In this document: piece after piece, positions 48,569 through 57,612 of the stretch
How positions within the stretch are numbered: position 1 is the first letter of the stretch
Layout: every line of letters starts with the position of its first letter
From: Mycolicibacterium mengxianglii
GTDB lineage: Bacteria; Actinomycetota; Actinomycetes; Mycobacteriales; Mycobacteriaceae
DNA: 64,000 nt
Assembly: GCF_015710575.1 (NCBI RefSeq)
Contig: NZ_CP065373.1
Span: forward strand, 4,092,001 to 4,156,000
Reading direction: 5' to 3'
Notes under the pieces: model-generated
The model's database searches: none
Seen by the model: the letters and a program-made list of their open reading frames with translations, nothing else
Told to the model about the DNA's origin: nothing
Made by a program: the position numbers and the translations under genes

Positions 48569-49724
48569 CGTCGACTCCCCCGCGGTAGCGGCGGACGATG
48601 CGCCCGCGTGGACTCGTCGCGATCTCGTAGTTGATGGTGCCCGCAAGCTCAGCCCAATCCTGGGCGGTCTGCTCCCCCGAACTGCCCGGGCCGAACAGGA
48701 TCGCCTCGTCACCCGGGGCCACGTCTACCTTCCCCGGCCCCAGGTCGACGACGAACTGGTCCATGCAGATCCGGCCGACGCTGCGGCGACGACGACCGTT
48801 GATCATCACCTCGATCCGTCCGCCCAGGGAGCGGAACACCCCGTCGGCGTAGCCCAGCGGCACCAGGGCGACCGTGGTGTCCTGCTCAGCCACCCACGTG
48901 TGGCCGTAGGACACACCGTCACCGGCATGCAGCGACTTCACCAGTGTGACAGGGGCTTTCACCGTCATCACCGGGATGAGGCCGAAGTCGCCGCGGCTGG
49001 GAATCGGGCTCAACCCGTACACCGCCACGCCGGGACGCACCATGTCGAAGGCAAGATCATGACGGGCCAGCACGGCCGGCGAGTTGGACAGATGCGCCAC
49101 CTCGACGTCGAGGCCGGCCTGGTGGGCCTGCGCACGCATCTGGGTGAGCCGTTGCCCCTGCAGGTCATTGGTCGGATTGTCCGGGTCGTCGCCGCAGGCC
49201 AGGTGCGACATGATGCCACGGAACCGCACCGCGTCCTCGGCGACCGCGCGTCGCAGCGCCTCCAGCAGTGCCGGGTACTGCGGCGCGCTGACGCCGTTGC
49301 GGTTGAGCCCGGTGTCGACCTTGACGGTGATCGTCGCGGTGACCCCGGTGCGGCGGACCGCTCCGAGCAGTTCGTCGAGCTGGGCCAGCGACGAAATCCC
49401 GATCTGCACGTCGGCGGCCAGGGCGGGCGCGAAGTCGGTGCCGGGGGGATGCAGCCAGGCCAGCACCGGGGCGGTGATCCCGTCGCGGCGCAACGCCAGC
49501 GCCTCGGCCACCGTGGCGACCCCCAACTCGGCGGCACCGGCGGCCAGCGCGGCGCGCGCAACCGGTGTCGCGCCGTGCCCGTAGCCGTCGGCCTTCACCA
49601 CCGCCATCACTGCCGCCGAGCCGGCATGCTCGGTCAACAGGCGCACGTTGTAGGCGACCGCGTCGAGGTCCACCTCGGCGTGCGGGGTGGCCAACGACTG
49701 CGAGCGGGACGGGGTTGTATTCAC
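48561..49724 (-). CDS. alr: Alanine racemase
   Basis: The 387-residue PLP enzyme has the Lys motif [17 protein letters not shown] near residue 40 and the catalytic Tyr region [14 protein letters not shown] near residue 273. [10 protein letters not shown] lies near 136 and the closing part ends in [11 protein letters not shown]. It makes D-alanine for peptidoglycan and is the target of D-cycloserine. M. tuberculosis Rv3423c lies at the same place beside the tsaE gene. The start [12 protein letters not shown] lies 54 bases after the gadB stop. It heads the tightly overlapping group alr-hydrolase-tsaE-tsaB-rimI-tsaD. Confidence 0.96.
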   Translation of the reverse strand: MNTTPSRSQSLATPHAEVDLDAVAYNVRLLTEHAGSAAVMAVVKADGYGHGATPVARAALAAGAAELGVATVAEALALRRDGITAPVLAWLHPPGTDFAPALAADVQIGISSLAQLDELLGAVRRTGVTATITVKVDTGLNRNGVSAPQYPALLEALRRAVAEDAVRFRGIMSHLACGDDPDNPTNDLQGQRLTQMRAQAHQAGLDVEVAHLSNSPAVLARHDLAFDMVRPGVAVYGLSPIPSRGDFGLIPVMTVKAPVTLVKSLHAGDGVSYGHTWVAEQDTTVALVPLGYADGVFRSLGGRIEVMINGRRRRSVGRICMDQFVVDLGPGKVDVAPGDEAILFGPGSSGEQTAQDWAELAGTINYEIATSPRGRIVRRYRGGVDGD

Positions 49725-49778
49725 CGCCCTCGATTGTCCCAGAAGGCCGCGACCGGTTTCGGCGGGCGTCTGGCTCCG

Positions 49779-51173
49779 TCAGTGCGCGAAGTGCTGCAAG
49801 TCATCGAAGCCACCTCGCGGCTGCAGTTTGTCCAGCCGGGCCAGGAGCTCGATCAAGTCGTCCTTGAGTGCCCGGGCCAGGTCGGCGGAGAAACCCTCAC
49901 GGACCACGATCCGCAGCACCGAGACGTCCTCGGCCCCCTCGGGCATGGTGTACGCCGGCACCTGCCAGCCGTAGGTGCGCAGCCCGGCGGAGATGTCGAA
50001 CACGGTGTAGCCGAAATCGCCGGTCAGCCGGAACGCCACCACCGGGATCGCCGAGCCGTCGGAGATCACCGCGAAATGCTCGCTGCGGTCCAGCTCGTCG
50101 GCCAGCCACCGTGCCGTGGTCGACAGGCTGGACATCACCTGCCCGTAACCCGCCCGGCCCATCCGCAGGAAGTTGTAGTACTGGCCGACCACCTGATTAC
50201 CCGGGCGGGAGAAGTTCAGGGTGAACGTCGGCATGTCACCACCGAGATAGTTCACCCGGAACACCAGATCCTCGGGTAGGGCGTCGGCGTTGCGCCACAC
50301 CACGAATCCGATACCGGGGTAGGTCAGTCCGTACTTGTGACCGCTGACGTTGATCGAGGCGACGCGCGGCAGCCGGAAGTCCCATTCGATGTCGGGGTGC
50401 AGGAACGGCACCACGAATCCACCGCTGGCGGCGTCGACGTGCACCGGGATGTCCGGTCCGCCACCGGCGGCCAAGGTGTCCAGAGCAGCGCAGATCTCTG
50501 CGATCGGTTCCAGTTCGCCGGTGTAGGTGGTGCCCAGGATCCCGACGACGCCGATGGTGTCCTCGTCGACGTGTTCGAGCACCTGCTCGGGTGTGATCAC
50601 GTAGCGGTCTTCGGCCATCGGCAGATATCGCGGCTCGACCTCGAAGTAGCGGCAGAACTTCTCCCACACCACCTGCACGTTGGACCCCATCACCAGGTTG
50701 GGGGTCCGGCCCTTCCAGCCCTTCTTGCCTTCGCCGCCCACCCTTTCTTTCCACCGCCACTTCATTGCCAGACCGCCGAGCATCACCGCCTCGCTGGAGC
50801 CGACCGTCGACACTCCGATGGCGCTAGACGGGTCGTCGTCGCGCAGGTTCTCGGCGTGGAACAGATCGGCGACCATGCAGACGCACCGCTGCTCGATGGC
50901 AGCGGTGGCCGGGTACTCGTCCTTGTCGATCATGTTCTTGTCGAACGTCTCGGCCATCAGCTTCTCGGCCTCGGGGTCCATCCACGTGGTCACGAAGGTC
51001 GCCAGGTTGAGCCGCGAGCTGCCGTCGAGCATCAGCTCGTCATGGATGAACCGGTAGGCGGCGGTGGGGTCCATCGATTCGTCGGGCAACCGCAGCGACG
51101 GAATGGGTGCGTTGAACATCCGCCCCGTATAAGCCGGGCTGATCGATGACGAGGGGCGGTTGATGTGCGGCAT
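49779..51173 (-). CDS. gadB: Glutamate decarboxylase GadB
   Basis: The 464-residue PLP decarboxylase carries INVSGHKYGLTYPGIGFV near residue 275, with the cofactor Lys, and upstream HVDAASGGFVVPFLHPD with the Asp that holds the pyridine. DPEAEKLMAETFDKNMIDKDEYP near residue 65 is typical of GadB. It makes GABA and consumes a proton, supporting acid resistance and the GABA shunt. ATG 51173 (MPHINRPSSS) is preceded by the nnr stop 13 bases upstream with a ribosome binding site. M. tuberculosis Rv3432c-Rv3433c (gadB-nnr) has the same order. Confidence 0.95.
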   Translation of the reverse strand: MPHINRPSSSISPAYTGRMFNAPIPSLRLPDESMDPTAAYRFIHDELMLDGSSRLNLATFVTTWMDPEAEKLMAETFDKNMIDKDEYPATAAIEQRCVCMVADLFHAENLRDDDPSSAIGVSTVGSSEAVMLGGLAMKWRWKERVGGEGKKGWKGRTPNLVMGSNVQVVWEKFCRYFEVEPRYLPMAEDRYVITPEQVLEHVDEDTIGVVGILGTTYTGELEPIAEICAALDTLAAGGGPDIPVHVDAASGGFVVPFLHPDIEWDFRLPRVASINVSGHKYGLTYPGIGFVVWRNADALPEDLVFRVNYLGGDMPTFTLNFSRPGNQVVGQYYNFLRMGRAGYGQVMSSLSTTARWLADELDRSEHFAVISDGSAIPVVAFRLTGDFGYTVFDISAGLRTYGWQVPAYTMPEGAEDVSVLRIVVREGFSADLARALKDDLIELLARLDKLQPRGGFDDLQHFAH

Positions 51174-51186
51174 GGCGTCCTTCCGG

Positions 51187-52599
51187 TTACAGGCTGGCGA
51201 TCGAGCTACGGAGATGCGCGAGGATGCGCGAGGCGGAGGTGGGAGCGCCGCGCGGGCCCGGGTCCAGCGCCGACAGGCCGGCGGCCCGGGCATGCACAAA
51301 CGCCGCGGCCGCTGCTGCTTCGGCGGCGGGCAGACCCGAGGCCAGCAGTGCGCCGATGACGCCGGACAACACGTCACCGGAACCCGCGGTGGCCGCCCAG
51401 GATTGACCGGCGGGGTTCAGATACACCGGTCCCCCAGGATCGGCGATGACGGTGACGTTGCCTTTGAGCAGGACGGTTGCGCCGAACGCGTCGGCCAGAC
51501 TGCGCGCGGCGGCCACCCTGTCGTCACCCGGCGGGTGGCCCGCCAGCCGGGCGTACTCTCCGGCGTGCGGCGTCAGGACGGTCGGCGCGGCGCGCGCTCG
51601 CACCAGGTCGGGATGGGCGGCCAGGATCGTCAGGGCGTCGGCGTCCACGATCACCGGAAGATCGGTGTCCAGCGCGAACACCAACGCGCGGGCACCTGCC
51701 TCGTCGGTGCCCAGTCCTGGGCCGACGACCCAGGACTGCACCCGGCCGACAGCGCTGAGGTCCGGTGCGGCGACGACCTCGGGCCAGTGCGAAACCACTT
51801 CGCTGTGAGCACTTCCCGCGTACCGGACCATGCCGGAGGTGGCCGCCACCGCGGCGCCGGTGCAGAGAATCGCCGCACCGGGGTAGGTCGCGGACCCGGC
51901 CAGGATCCCGGTGACGCCCTGGGTGTACTTGTCGTCGGTGGTACCGGGGATGGGCCAGCGCGCTCGCACGTCGGCCGGTTCGAAACCGAGCAGGTCGGTC
52001 TCGGGCAGGTGGAGGCCGATGTCGACCAGGTGGACCCGGCCGCAGTCGGCCAGGGCGTGTGCCGGCTTGAGGCCGCCGAACGTCACCGTCAGCGCGGCGT
52101 GTACGGCCGCAGCCGGGGTGGCGCCGGTGTGGACGTCGACACCGCTGGGGATGTCGACGGCGACCACCGGGGCGCAACTGCTGCTGAACACCTCGGCAGC
52201 GTTGGCACGCAGCGGGCCGGAACCGGAGATGCCGACCACCCCGTCGATCACCAGATCAACAGTGCCCGAGATCTTTTCGACGATCCGGCCACCCGCGGCA
52301 AGGAAGGCACGCAACCCTGCGCGGTGTGCGCGTCCGGGGTTGAGCAGGACCGCCTCGGCGGCCACCCCGCGGCGGCGCAACAATGTTGCGGCCCACAACG
52401 CGTCGCCGCCGTTGTCACCGGAGCCGATCACAGCGCACACCGTGCGGCCGGCCACAGCGCCGGTCTGGGCCCGCAGTTCGCCGGCAATCGCGGTGGCCAG
52501 CCCGTAGGCGGCGCGGCGCATCAGCACGCCGTCGGGCAGGCTCGCTAGCAGGGGCGCCTCGGCGGCGCGGATCGCCGCGGCGGAATAGTAGTGCCGCAT
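51187..52599 (-). CDS. nnr: Bifunctional NAD(P)H-hydrate epimerase/ADP-dependent dehydratase
   Basis: The 470-residue protein has an N-terminal YjeF epimerase domain (IGSGDNGGDALWAATLLRRRG near residue 58, with VAVDIPSGVDVHTG near 146). A C-terminal ribokinase-like dehydratase domain has LTPHAGEYARLAG near residue 341 and TAGSGDVLSGVIGALLASG near residue 403. It repairs NAD(P)H damaged by hydration. The gene is first in the leftward run toward groES; its start is 81 bases from a divergent small gene. The overlap with the M. tuberculosis Rv3433c locus is clear. Confidence 0.94.
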   Translation of the reverse strand: MRHYYSAAAIRAAEAPLLASLPDGVLMRRAAYGLATAIAGELRAQTGAVAGRTVCAVIGSGDNGGDALWAATLLRRRGVAAEAVLLNPGRAHRAGLRAFLAAGGRIVEKISGTVDLVIDGVVGISGSGPLRANAAEVFSSSCAPVVAVDIPSGVDVHTGATPAAAVHAALTVTFGGLKPAHALADCGRVHLVDIGLHLPETDLLGFEPADVRARWPIPGTTDDKYTQGVTGILAGSATYPGAAILCTGAAVAATSGMVRYAGSAHSEVVSHWPEVVAAPDLSAVGRVQSWVVGPGLGTDEAGARALVFALDTDLPVIVDADALTILAAHPDLVRARAAPTVLTPHAGEYARLAGHPPGDDRVAAARSLADAFGATVLLKGNVTVIADPGGPVYLNPAGQSWAATAGSGDVLSGVIGALLASGLPAAEAAAAAAFVHARAAGLSALDPGPRGAPTSASRILAHLRSSIASL

Positions 52600-52680
52600 C
52601 AGCCCCAGTCTGGTCCCTGCAGTGGAGTTCCTGCCGTGATTCGCCCAGGTTACTGCGTGTCGGTGTTAACGTCGGAGAGC

Positions 52681-53058
52681 ATGGCGGACGAGCTGTTCGA
52701 CGTGTTGATCGCCCTGGAGCACCGCGGCTGGCAATCGTTGTGCGACGGCACCGGCGGCGACTTCTGCCGTGACGTCCTGGCCGAGGACGTCCTGCTCGAA
52801 CTCGGCGACGGCGTCATCATGGACCGCGTGGCCCTCACGCAGACCCTCGGCGCGACCCAGGCACGGATGCCGCCGTGGACGGGATATCAGATCGCCGGCG
52901 CGCACCTGTTGTCCGTGGGCGCCAAGGCGGCAGCGGTGGAGTACATCGGGACCGGCTACCCCGGGGGCGGTGATCCCGCGTTCGTGGCGACGGTCTGTTC
53001 GGTGTACCGGCGCACCGGACGGGACTGGAAACTGGTGCTCTGCCGGCACACCGGCTGA
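52681..53058 (+). CDS. Small SnoaL/DUF4440-like protein
   Basis: The 125-residue protein has an N-terminal helix ELFDVLIALEHRGWQSLCDG, then VLAEDVLLELGDGVIMDRVALTQTL, and late strands AAAVEYIGTGYP and FVATVCSVYRRTGRDWKLVL. The plan is that of NTF2-like DUF4440 proteins. Function is unknown. TAACGT (52667-52672) lies 8 bases upstream of ATG 52681 and GGAGAG lies right before the start, so either a short leader or leaderless start is possible. It is followed after 23 bases by a small membrane protein gene that has its own -10 signal. Confidence 0.82.
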   Translation: MADELFDVLIALEHRGWQSLCDGTGGDFCRDVLAEDVLLELGDGVIMDRVALTQTLGATQARMPPWTGYQIAGAHLLSVGAKAAAVEYIGTGYPGGGDPAFVATVCSVYRRTGRDWKLVLCRHTG

Positions 53059-53081
53059 CGCACCCGGCCTATGATCGCCGG

Positions 53082-53474
53082 ATGGTCTACGGGATGTCGC
53101 CACCGCCAACGGTCCCGCGCAAACCACCGATTTCCGGGGTGGACCTCGGCGTTTCGATCGTCGGCATCATCTTGACCGTCGTGTTCAGCGTGTTCGCGGT
53201 GTTCATCGGAGTGTTCCTGCTGGCCTTCCTCGACACCTGCCCACCGGCGACATGCAGCATCGGAGGAGTGATCGGCACGGTCGGAGGCACGCTCCTGATC
53301 ACCGCGGTGCTCGGCGTCATCGGTATCACCTTCACGATCGTGGCGCTCCTACGGCGCGCACGGGCGTGGCCACTGGCCCTGGGCACGTTCGCGCTGTGCG
53401 TACTGACCTGCGTGATCGGGGTGTACCTGTTCGGCGCAGCGGCCGGGACCGGCCAAGGCTTGTTGTTCGGCTGA
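53082..53474 (+). CDS. Small membrane protein, about three transmembrane helices
   Basis: The 130-residue hydrophobic protein has three predicted helices at about residues 22-46 (IVGIILTVVFSVFAVFIGVF), 58-90 and 97-122. A Cys pair in DTCPPATCS between the first two may form a disulfide or bind metal. The family is not recognised. The start ATG 53082 follows TATGAT (53070-53075) by exactly 6 bases, a consensus -10 for leaderless transcription, and no ribosome binding site is seen. It is convergent with glmS, leaving an 18-base spacer. Confidence 0.75.
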   Translation: MVYGMSPPPTVPRKPPISGVDLGVSIVGIILTVVFSVFAVFIGVFLLAFLDTCPPATCSIGGVIGTVGGTLLITAVLGVIGITFTIVALLRRARAWPLALGTFALCVLTCVIGVYLFGAAAGTGQGLLFG

Positions 53475-53492
53475 GGTGCCGACGTCGAGCAG

Positions 53493-55361
53493 TTATTCGA
53501 CGGTGACGGACTTGGCCAGGTTGCGCGGCTTGTCCACGTCGTACCCGCGGGCCTGGGCGACCGCGGCGGCGAACACCTGAAGCGGGATCGTCGACAGCAG
53601 CGGCTGGAAAAGCGTTGAGACCGCCGGGATCTCGATCAGGTGGTCGGCGTACGGCCGCACCGTGTCGTCGCCCTCCTCGGCGATCACGATGGTCAGCGCG
53701 CCCCGGGCCTGGATCTCGCGGATATTCGACAGCAGCTTGGAGTGCAGCATGGCCGCACCCTTGGGTGAGGGCATCACCACGATCACCGGCAGGCCGTCCT
53801 CGATCAACGCGATCGGGCCGTGCTTGAGCTCACCGGCGGCGAAGCCTTCGGCGTGCATGTAGGCCAGCTCTTTGAGCTTGAGCGCGCCCTCCAGCGCCAC
53901 CGGGTAACCGACGTGGCGTCCCAGGAAGAGCACCGTGGACGACGACGCGAACCGGCGGGCCACGTCGGCGACCGGCCCCATCCGGGTCAGCACCTCGGCG
54001 ACCTGGGCCGGCATCGCTTCGAGTTCGCGGTATTCGCGCTCCACCTCGTCGGGGTACTTGGTGCCGCGAGCCTGCGCCAGCGCCAGACCGACGAGGTAGT
54101 TGGCCGTCACCTGCGCCAGGAAGGTCTTGGTGGAGGCCACACCGATCTCCGGTCCGGCCCGGGTGTAGAGCACCGCGTCACATTCGCGCGGGATCTGGCT
54201 GCCATTGGTGTTGCAGATCGCCAGCACCTTGGCTTTCTGCTCCTTGGCGTGGCGCACCGCTTCCAGCGTGTCCGCGGTCTCGCCGGACTGGCTGATCGCG
54301 ACCACCAGGGTGCTGCGGTCCAGCACCGGGTCGCGGTAGCGGAACTCGCTGGCGAGTTCGACCTCCACCGGCAACCGGGTCCAGTGTTCGATCGCGTACT
54401 TGGCCAGCAGTCCGGAGTGATAGGCGGTACCGCAGGCGACGACGAACACCTTGTCGATCTCGCGGAGTTCCTGATCGGAGAGCCGTTGCTCGTCGAGGAC
54501 GATGCGGTTGTCGACGAAGTGCCCCAGGAGGGTGTCGGCGACCGCGGCGGGTTGCTCGGCGATCTCCTTGAGCATGAAGTACTCGTAGCCACCCTTTTCA
54601 GCGGCCGACAGATCCCAGTCGATATGGAAGGTGCGTGCGTTGCCGGTCATGTCGTTGCCGGCGAAATCGGTGATCGAGTAGCCGTCGGCGGTGATCACCA
54701 CGGCCTGGTCCTGGCCCAGTTCGACGGCTTCCCGGGTGTATTCGATGAATGCCGCGACATCGGAGCCGATGAACATCTCGCCGTCACCGACACCGACCAC
54801 CAGAGGGGTGGAGCGTCGCGCCGCAATGATGGTTCCCGGCTCATCGGCGTTGGCGAACACCAGGGTGAAGTGGCCCTCCAGCCGGCGCAGCACCGCCAGG
54901 ACGGACGCGGTGAAATCCCCTGCCGTCGCGCCGTTGTGATAGGCGTGCGCCACCAGGTGCACCGCGACCTCGGTGTCGGTGTCGCTGGCGAACTCGACTC
55001 CGGTGAGCTCGAGTTCCTCACGCAGCGTTGCGTAGTTCTCGATGATGCCGTTGTGGACGACGGCGATCTTGCCCGCGGCGTCCCGGTGCGGATGGGCATT
55101 ACGGTCGGTGGGGCGGCCATGGGTGGCCCACCGGGTGTGCCCGACCCCGGTACCACCGACCAACGAGTCGTCGTCGGTCTCGGCCAGCGCCGCCTGCAGG
55201 TTGGCCAGCCGGCCGGCACGGCGGCGGACGGTCATCCCGCCCTTGCCGTCGAGCAGTGCGATTCCCGCGGAGTCGTACCCCCGGTACTCCATTCGGCTCA
55301 GCGCGTCGACGACGACGTCGCGGGCGCGACGGGGGCCCACGTATCCGACGATTCCGCACAT
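53493..55361 (-). CDS. glmS: Glutamine-fructose-6-phosphate aminotransferase GlmS
   Basis: The 622-residue enzyme starts MCGIVGYVG, with the N-terminal Cys2 nucleophile of the class II amidotransferase. GHTRWATHGRPTDRNAHPH lies near residue 74. Two SIS sugar-isomerase domains follow, with VVAISQSGETADTLEA near residue 356, TKTFLAQVTANYLVG near 410 and a terminal KPRNLAKSVTVE. It makes glucosamine 6-phosphate, the first step toward UDP-GlcNAc. GlmM, the next enzyme, is encoded at 59363-60700. No ribozyme-like leader is visible in the 66-base upstream spacer, so glmS riboswitch control is not expected. Confidence 0.97.
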   Translation of the reverse strand: MCGIVGYVGPRRARDVVVDALSRMEYRGYDSAGIALLDGKGGMTVRRRAGRLANLQAALAETDDDSLVGGTGVGHTRWATHGRPTDRNAHPHRDAAGKIAVVHNGIIENYATLREELELTGVEFASDTDTEVAVHLVAHAYHNGATAGDFTASVLAVLRRLEGHFTLVFANADEPGTIIAARRSTPLVVGVGDGEMFIGSDVAAFIEYTREAVELGQDQAVVITADGYSITDFAGNDMTGNARTFHIDWDLSAAEKGGYEYFMLKEIAEQPAAVADTLLGHFVDNRIVLDEQRLSDQELREIDKVFVVACGTAYHSGLLAKYAIEHWTRLPVEVELASEFRYRDPVLDRSTLVVAISQSGETADTLEAVRHAKEQKAKVLAICNTNGSQIPRECDAVLYTRAGPEIGVASTKTFLAQVTANYLVGLALAQARGTKYPDEVEREYRELEAMPAQVAEVLTRMGPVADVARRFASSSTVLFLGRHVGYPVALEGALKLKELAYMHAEGFAAGELKHGPIALIEDGLPVIVVMPSPKGAAMLHSKLLSNIREIQARGALTIVIAEEGDDTVRPYADHLIEIPAVSTLFQPLLSTIPLQVFAAAVAQARGYDVDKPRNLAKSVTVE

Positions 55362-55427
55362 GAGTCATCAGGGTAGTGCAGCGCCCCGAAACCACCCCAA
55401 TACGAACCGTTCGGCTACGGTCTACAG

Positions 55428-56270
55428 GTGGCCAGCACGAAGAAACTCTTCACCGCCCTGCGCCGGCGCGGACCGCACCGTGTTCTCCGCGGTGACCTGG
55501 CATTTGCCGGCTTACCGGGCATTGTGTACACCCCCGAATCGGGGCTGAATCTGCCGGCTGTGGCCTTCGCTCACGATTGGCTCACACCCGCGGAGAGCTA
55601 CGCGGGCACCCTGGAACATCTGGCGTCCTGGGGAATCGTGGCCGCCGCCCCCGACACCGAGAAGAGCCTGGTGCCCTCGGTGCTGAATCTGGCGTTTGAC
55701 CTGGGCACCACCCTGGACATTCTCACCGGCGTGCGGCTGGGCCCCGGCCAGATCAGCGTGCACCCGGCGAAACTCGGCACCAGCGGGCACGGTTTCGGCG
55801 GTTCAGCGGCGGTTTTCGCTGCCGCGGGCGCGCCGGGCCGAGTGAAGGCCGTGGCCCCGTTGTTCCCGTCGGCCACCTCACCACGGGCCGAAGCACCGGC
55901 CGCCGGACTCTCCACGCCGGGGCTGGTGCTCACGGCCCAGGGCGACCCGATGTCGTTGCGCTCAAATGCCGTCGAGCTGGCCCGGGTCTGGAAGTCGGCA
56001 AGCCTGCGACTGGTCAGCGGCGGTAAACCCGGCGGCATGGTCGAAGGCCGGCGGCTGGCGCGCGCCGTCGGACTCCCCGGCGCGGACCGCAGCACTCAGA
56101 AGACGGTTCGCGCACTGCTGACCGGGTTCCTGCTGTTTCAGCTCACCGGCAACCAGGACTACCAGGACTTCGGCGATCCCGAAGCGGTGCTACCCAAGAC
56201 CGAAATCGCTGATCCGAACTCTGACCCGGTGGATCTCGAGAACAAGGTGGTAGCCCTGCTCAAGCCGTGA
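55428..56270 (+). CDS. Alpha/beta hydrolase-fold protein with altered nucleophile elbow
   Basis: The 280-residue protein resembles dienelactone hydrolase-like proteins: PAVAFAHDWLTPAESYAGTLEHLASWG near residue 43, then GTSGHGFGGSAAVFAAAG near residue 118, then a TPGLVLTAQGDPM segment near residue 163. The nucleophile elbow reads G-H-G-F-G where active members have G-H-S-F-G, so the Ser is replaced by Gly. Catalysis by the usual triad is therefore unlikely and a binding role is possible. The GTG start at 55428 follows TACGGT (55416-55421) by 6 bases, suggesting leaderless expression. Mycobacterial relatives lie between glmS and glmM in some species. Confidence 0.78.
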   Translation: MASTKKLFTALRRRGPHRVLRGDLAFAGLPGIVYTPESGLNLPAVAFAHDWLTPAESYAGTLEHLASWGIVAAAPDTEKSLVPSVLNLAFDLGTTLDILTGVRLGPGQISVHPAKLGTSGHGFGGSAAVFAAAGAPGRVKAVAPLFPSATSPRAEAPAAGLSTPGLVLTAQGDPMSLRSNAVELARVWKSASLRLVSGGKPGGMVEGRRLARAVGLPGADRSTQKTVRALLTGFLLFQLTGNQDYQDFGDPEAVLPKTEIADPNSDPVDLENKVVALLKP

Positions 56271-56384
56271 GCGTCGGCGTCTGCCGGGACGATGACGTAT
56301 TCAGGCCGTCATCATCTGTTGACGCCCGCGGGTCGACCCATCACTTGGAGACCGGTTCGCCGATGCCGCGTCCGGCACCATCAA

Positions 56385-56405
56385 CCAACCGGTTGGGTGT
56401 ATAAC
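56385..56405. promoter_or_regulatory. Palindrome and -10 element before the LLM oxidoreductase gene
   Basis: CCAACCGGTTGG (56385-56396) is a perfect 12-bp palindrome lying 3 bases upstream of TATAAC (56400-56405). The start codon follows 6 bases later, fitting a leaderless promoter. The palindrome overlaps the promoter and could be an operator for a TetR- or MarR-type repressor not encoded nearby. Confidence 0.55.
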
Positions 56406-56411
56406 TCGTTC

Positions 56412-57452
56412 ATGCGGACTGGGATATTTCTGAGCTACGCCGGCGGCTTCCGCGAAGCCGCCGACCAAGTCGTCGAGTTCGAGAAAATCGGGGTCGACAT
56501 CGCGCTGGTCGCCGAGGCGTACTCCTACGACGCGATCAGCCAGCTGGGCTATCTGGCCGCCAAGACCTCGACCATCGAACTCGGCACCGGCGTTGTACCG
56601 ATCTACCCGCGGACACCCACCCTGCTGGGGATGACCGCCGCCGGGTTGGACTACGTCTCCGACGGCAGGTTCCGGCTGGGCATCGGCACCTCGGGCCCGC
56701 AGGTGATGGAGGGCTTCCACGGCGTACCGTTCGACGCTCCTCTGGGCCGCACCCGCGAGGTCGTGGAGATCTGTCGGCAGGTGTGGCGACGGGAAAAGAT
56801 CTCCTACGACGGTAAGCACTACCAGATCCCACTGCCCGAAGGCCGCGGCACCGGCTTGGGAAAGCCACTGCGTCTGATCAATCACCCTGTGCGGGAACGT
56901 ATTCCGATCACCATCGCCGCGCTGGGACCCAAAAATGTGGAGTTGACGGCCGAAATCGCCGAGGGCTGGCAGCCGGTGTTCTACTACCCGGAGAAGGCTG
57001 ACGCGGTGTGGGGCGACGCGTTGCGGGCGGGCTCTGCCAAACGTGACCCCGAATTGGGACCGCTGGATGTGATGGTTTCAGCCAGCCTGGCCATCGGCGA
57101 GAACCTCGAGGACCGGCTGGCCTGGGCGAAACCACAACTGGCGCTCTACATCGGCGGGATGGGTGCCCGCGGCCAGAACTTCTACCACAAGCTCGCGACG
57201 CGGTACGGCTTCGGTGCCGTAGCCGATCACATTCAGGATCTGTTCCTGGCGGGCAAGAAGCAGGAAGCGATCGACGCCGTGCCGGATGAGTTGGTGCGCA
57301 ACACTTCCCTGGTCGGTCCGCGGGGATTCGTCAAGGAGCGGTTGGCCGCCTATGCCGAGGCCGGCGTCACCACCATGCTGGTGCACCCGCTGGCGTCCGA
57401 CGACCGTGAAGCTGTGGCCTTTGTCGAGGAACTGGTGTCCCTGACCTCCTAG
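56412..57452 (+). CDS. F420-dependent LLM-class oxidoreductase
   Basis: The 346-residue luciferase-like protein is a TIM barrel with VVEFEKIGVDIALVAEAYSYDAISQLG near residue 20, IELGTGVVPIYPRTPTLLGMTAAGLD near residue 56 and GRFRLGIGTSGPQVMEGF near 88. This is the F420-binding group rather than the FMN group, so coenzyme F420 is the probable cofactor. The substrate is unknown. ATG 56412 (MRTGIFLSYAGG) fits the family start. A longer frame from 56292 lacks similarity to the family. The 160 bases after the stop show nothing I can assign. Confidence 0.88.
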   Translation: MRTGIFLSYAGGFREAADQVVEFEKIGVDIALVAEAYSYDAISQLGYLAAKTSTIELGTGVVPIYPRTPTLLGMTAAGLDYVSDGRFRLGIGTSGPQVMEGFHGVPFDAPLGRTREVVEICRQVWRREKISYDGKHYQIPLPEGRGTGLGKPLRLINHPVRERIPITIAALGPKNVELTAEIAEGWQPVFYYPEKADAVWGDALRAGSAKRDPELGPLDVMVSASLAIGENLEDRLAWAKPQLALYIGGMGARGQNFYHKLATRYGFGAVADHIQDLFLAGKKQEAIDAVPDELVRNTSLVGPRGFVKERLAAYAEAGVTTMLVHPLASDDREAVAFVEELVSLTS

Positions 57453-57612
57453 CCGACTCCAACGTCACCGCTCGGAGGTGGCTCAGTGTGCGGTCCACCC
57501 CCGTCGACCAGTAGCGAGCTGCCGGTGGTCAGCGACGAAGCCGGGCTGGTGGTCACTTGATCGCCAGGGACCGACTGGTGCTGGGTTCACTCGAGCGGTT
57601 GCCCACCCCGGG

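Noticed and set aside
48276..50279. Plus-strand frame of about 667 codons antisense to alr and gadB
   Set aside because: Shadow frame over conserved enzymes, with low-complexity Gln/His/Arg composition.
53493..55427. glmS ribozyme upstream of glmS
   Set aside because: The 66-base spacer is too short for the ribozyme and shows none of its core; it is a Firmicutes feature.
56385..56396. KstR (cholesterol repressor) operator
   Set aside because: The AAC-N2-GTT core is present but the outer T and A of the TNNAAC-N2-GTTNNA consensus are missing.
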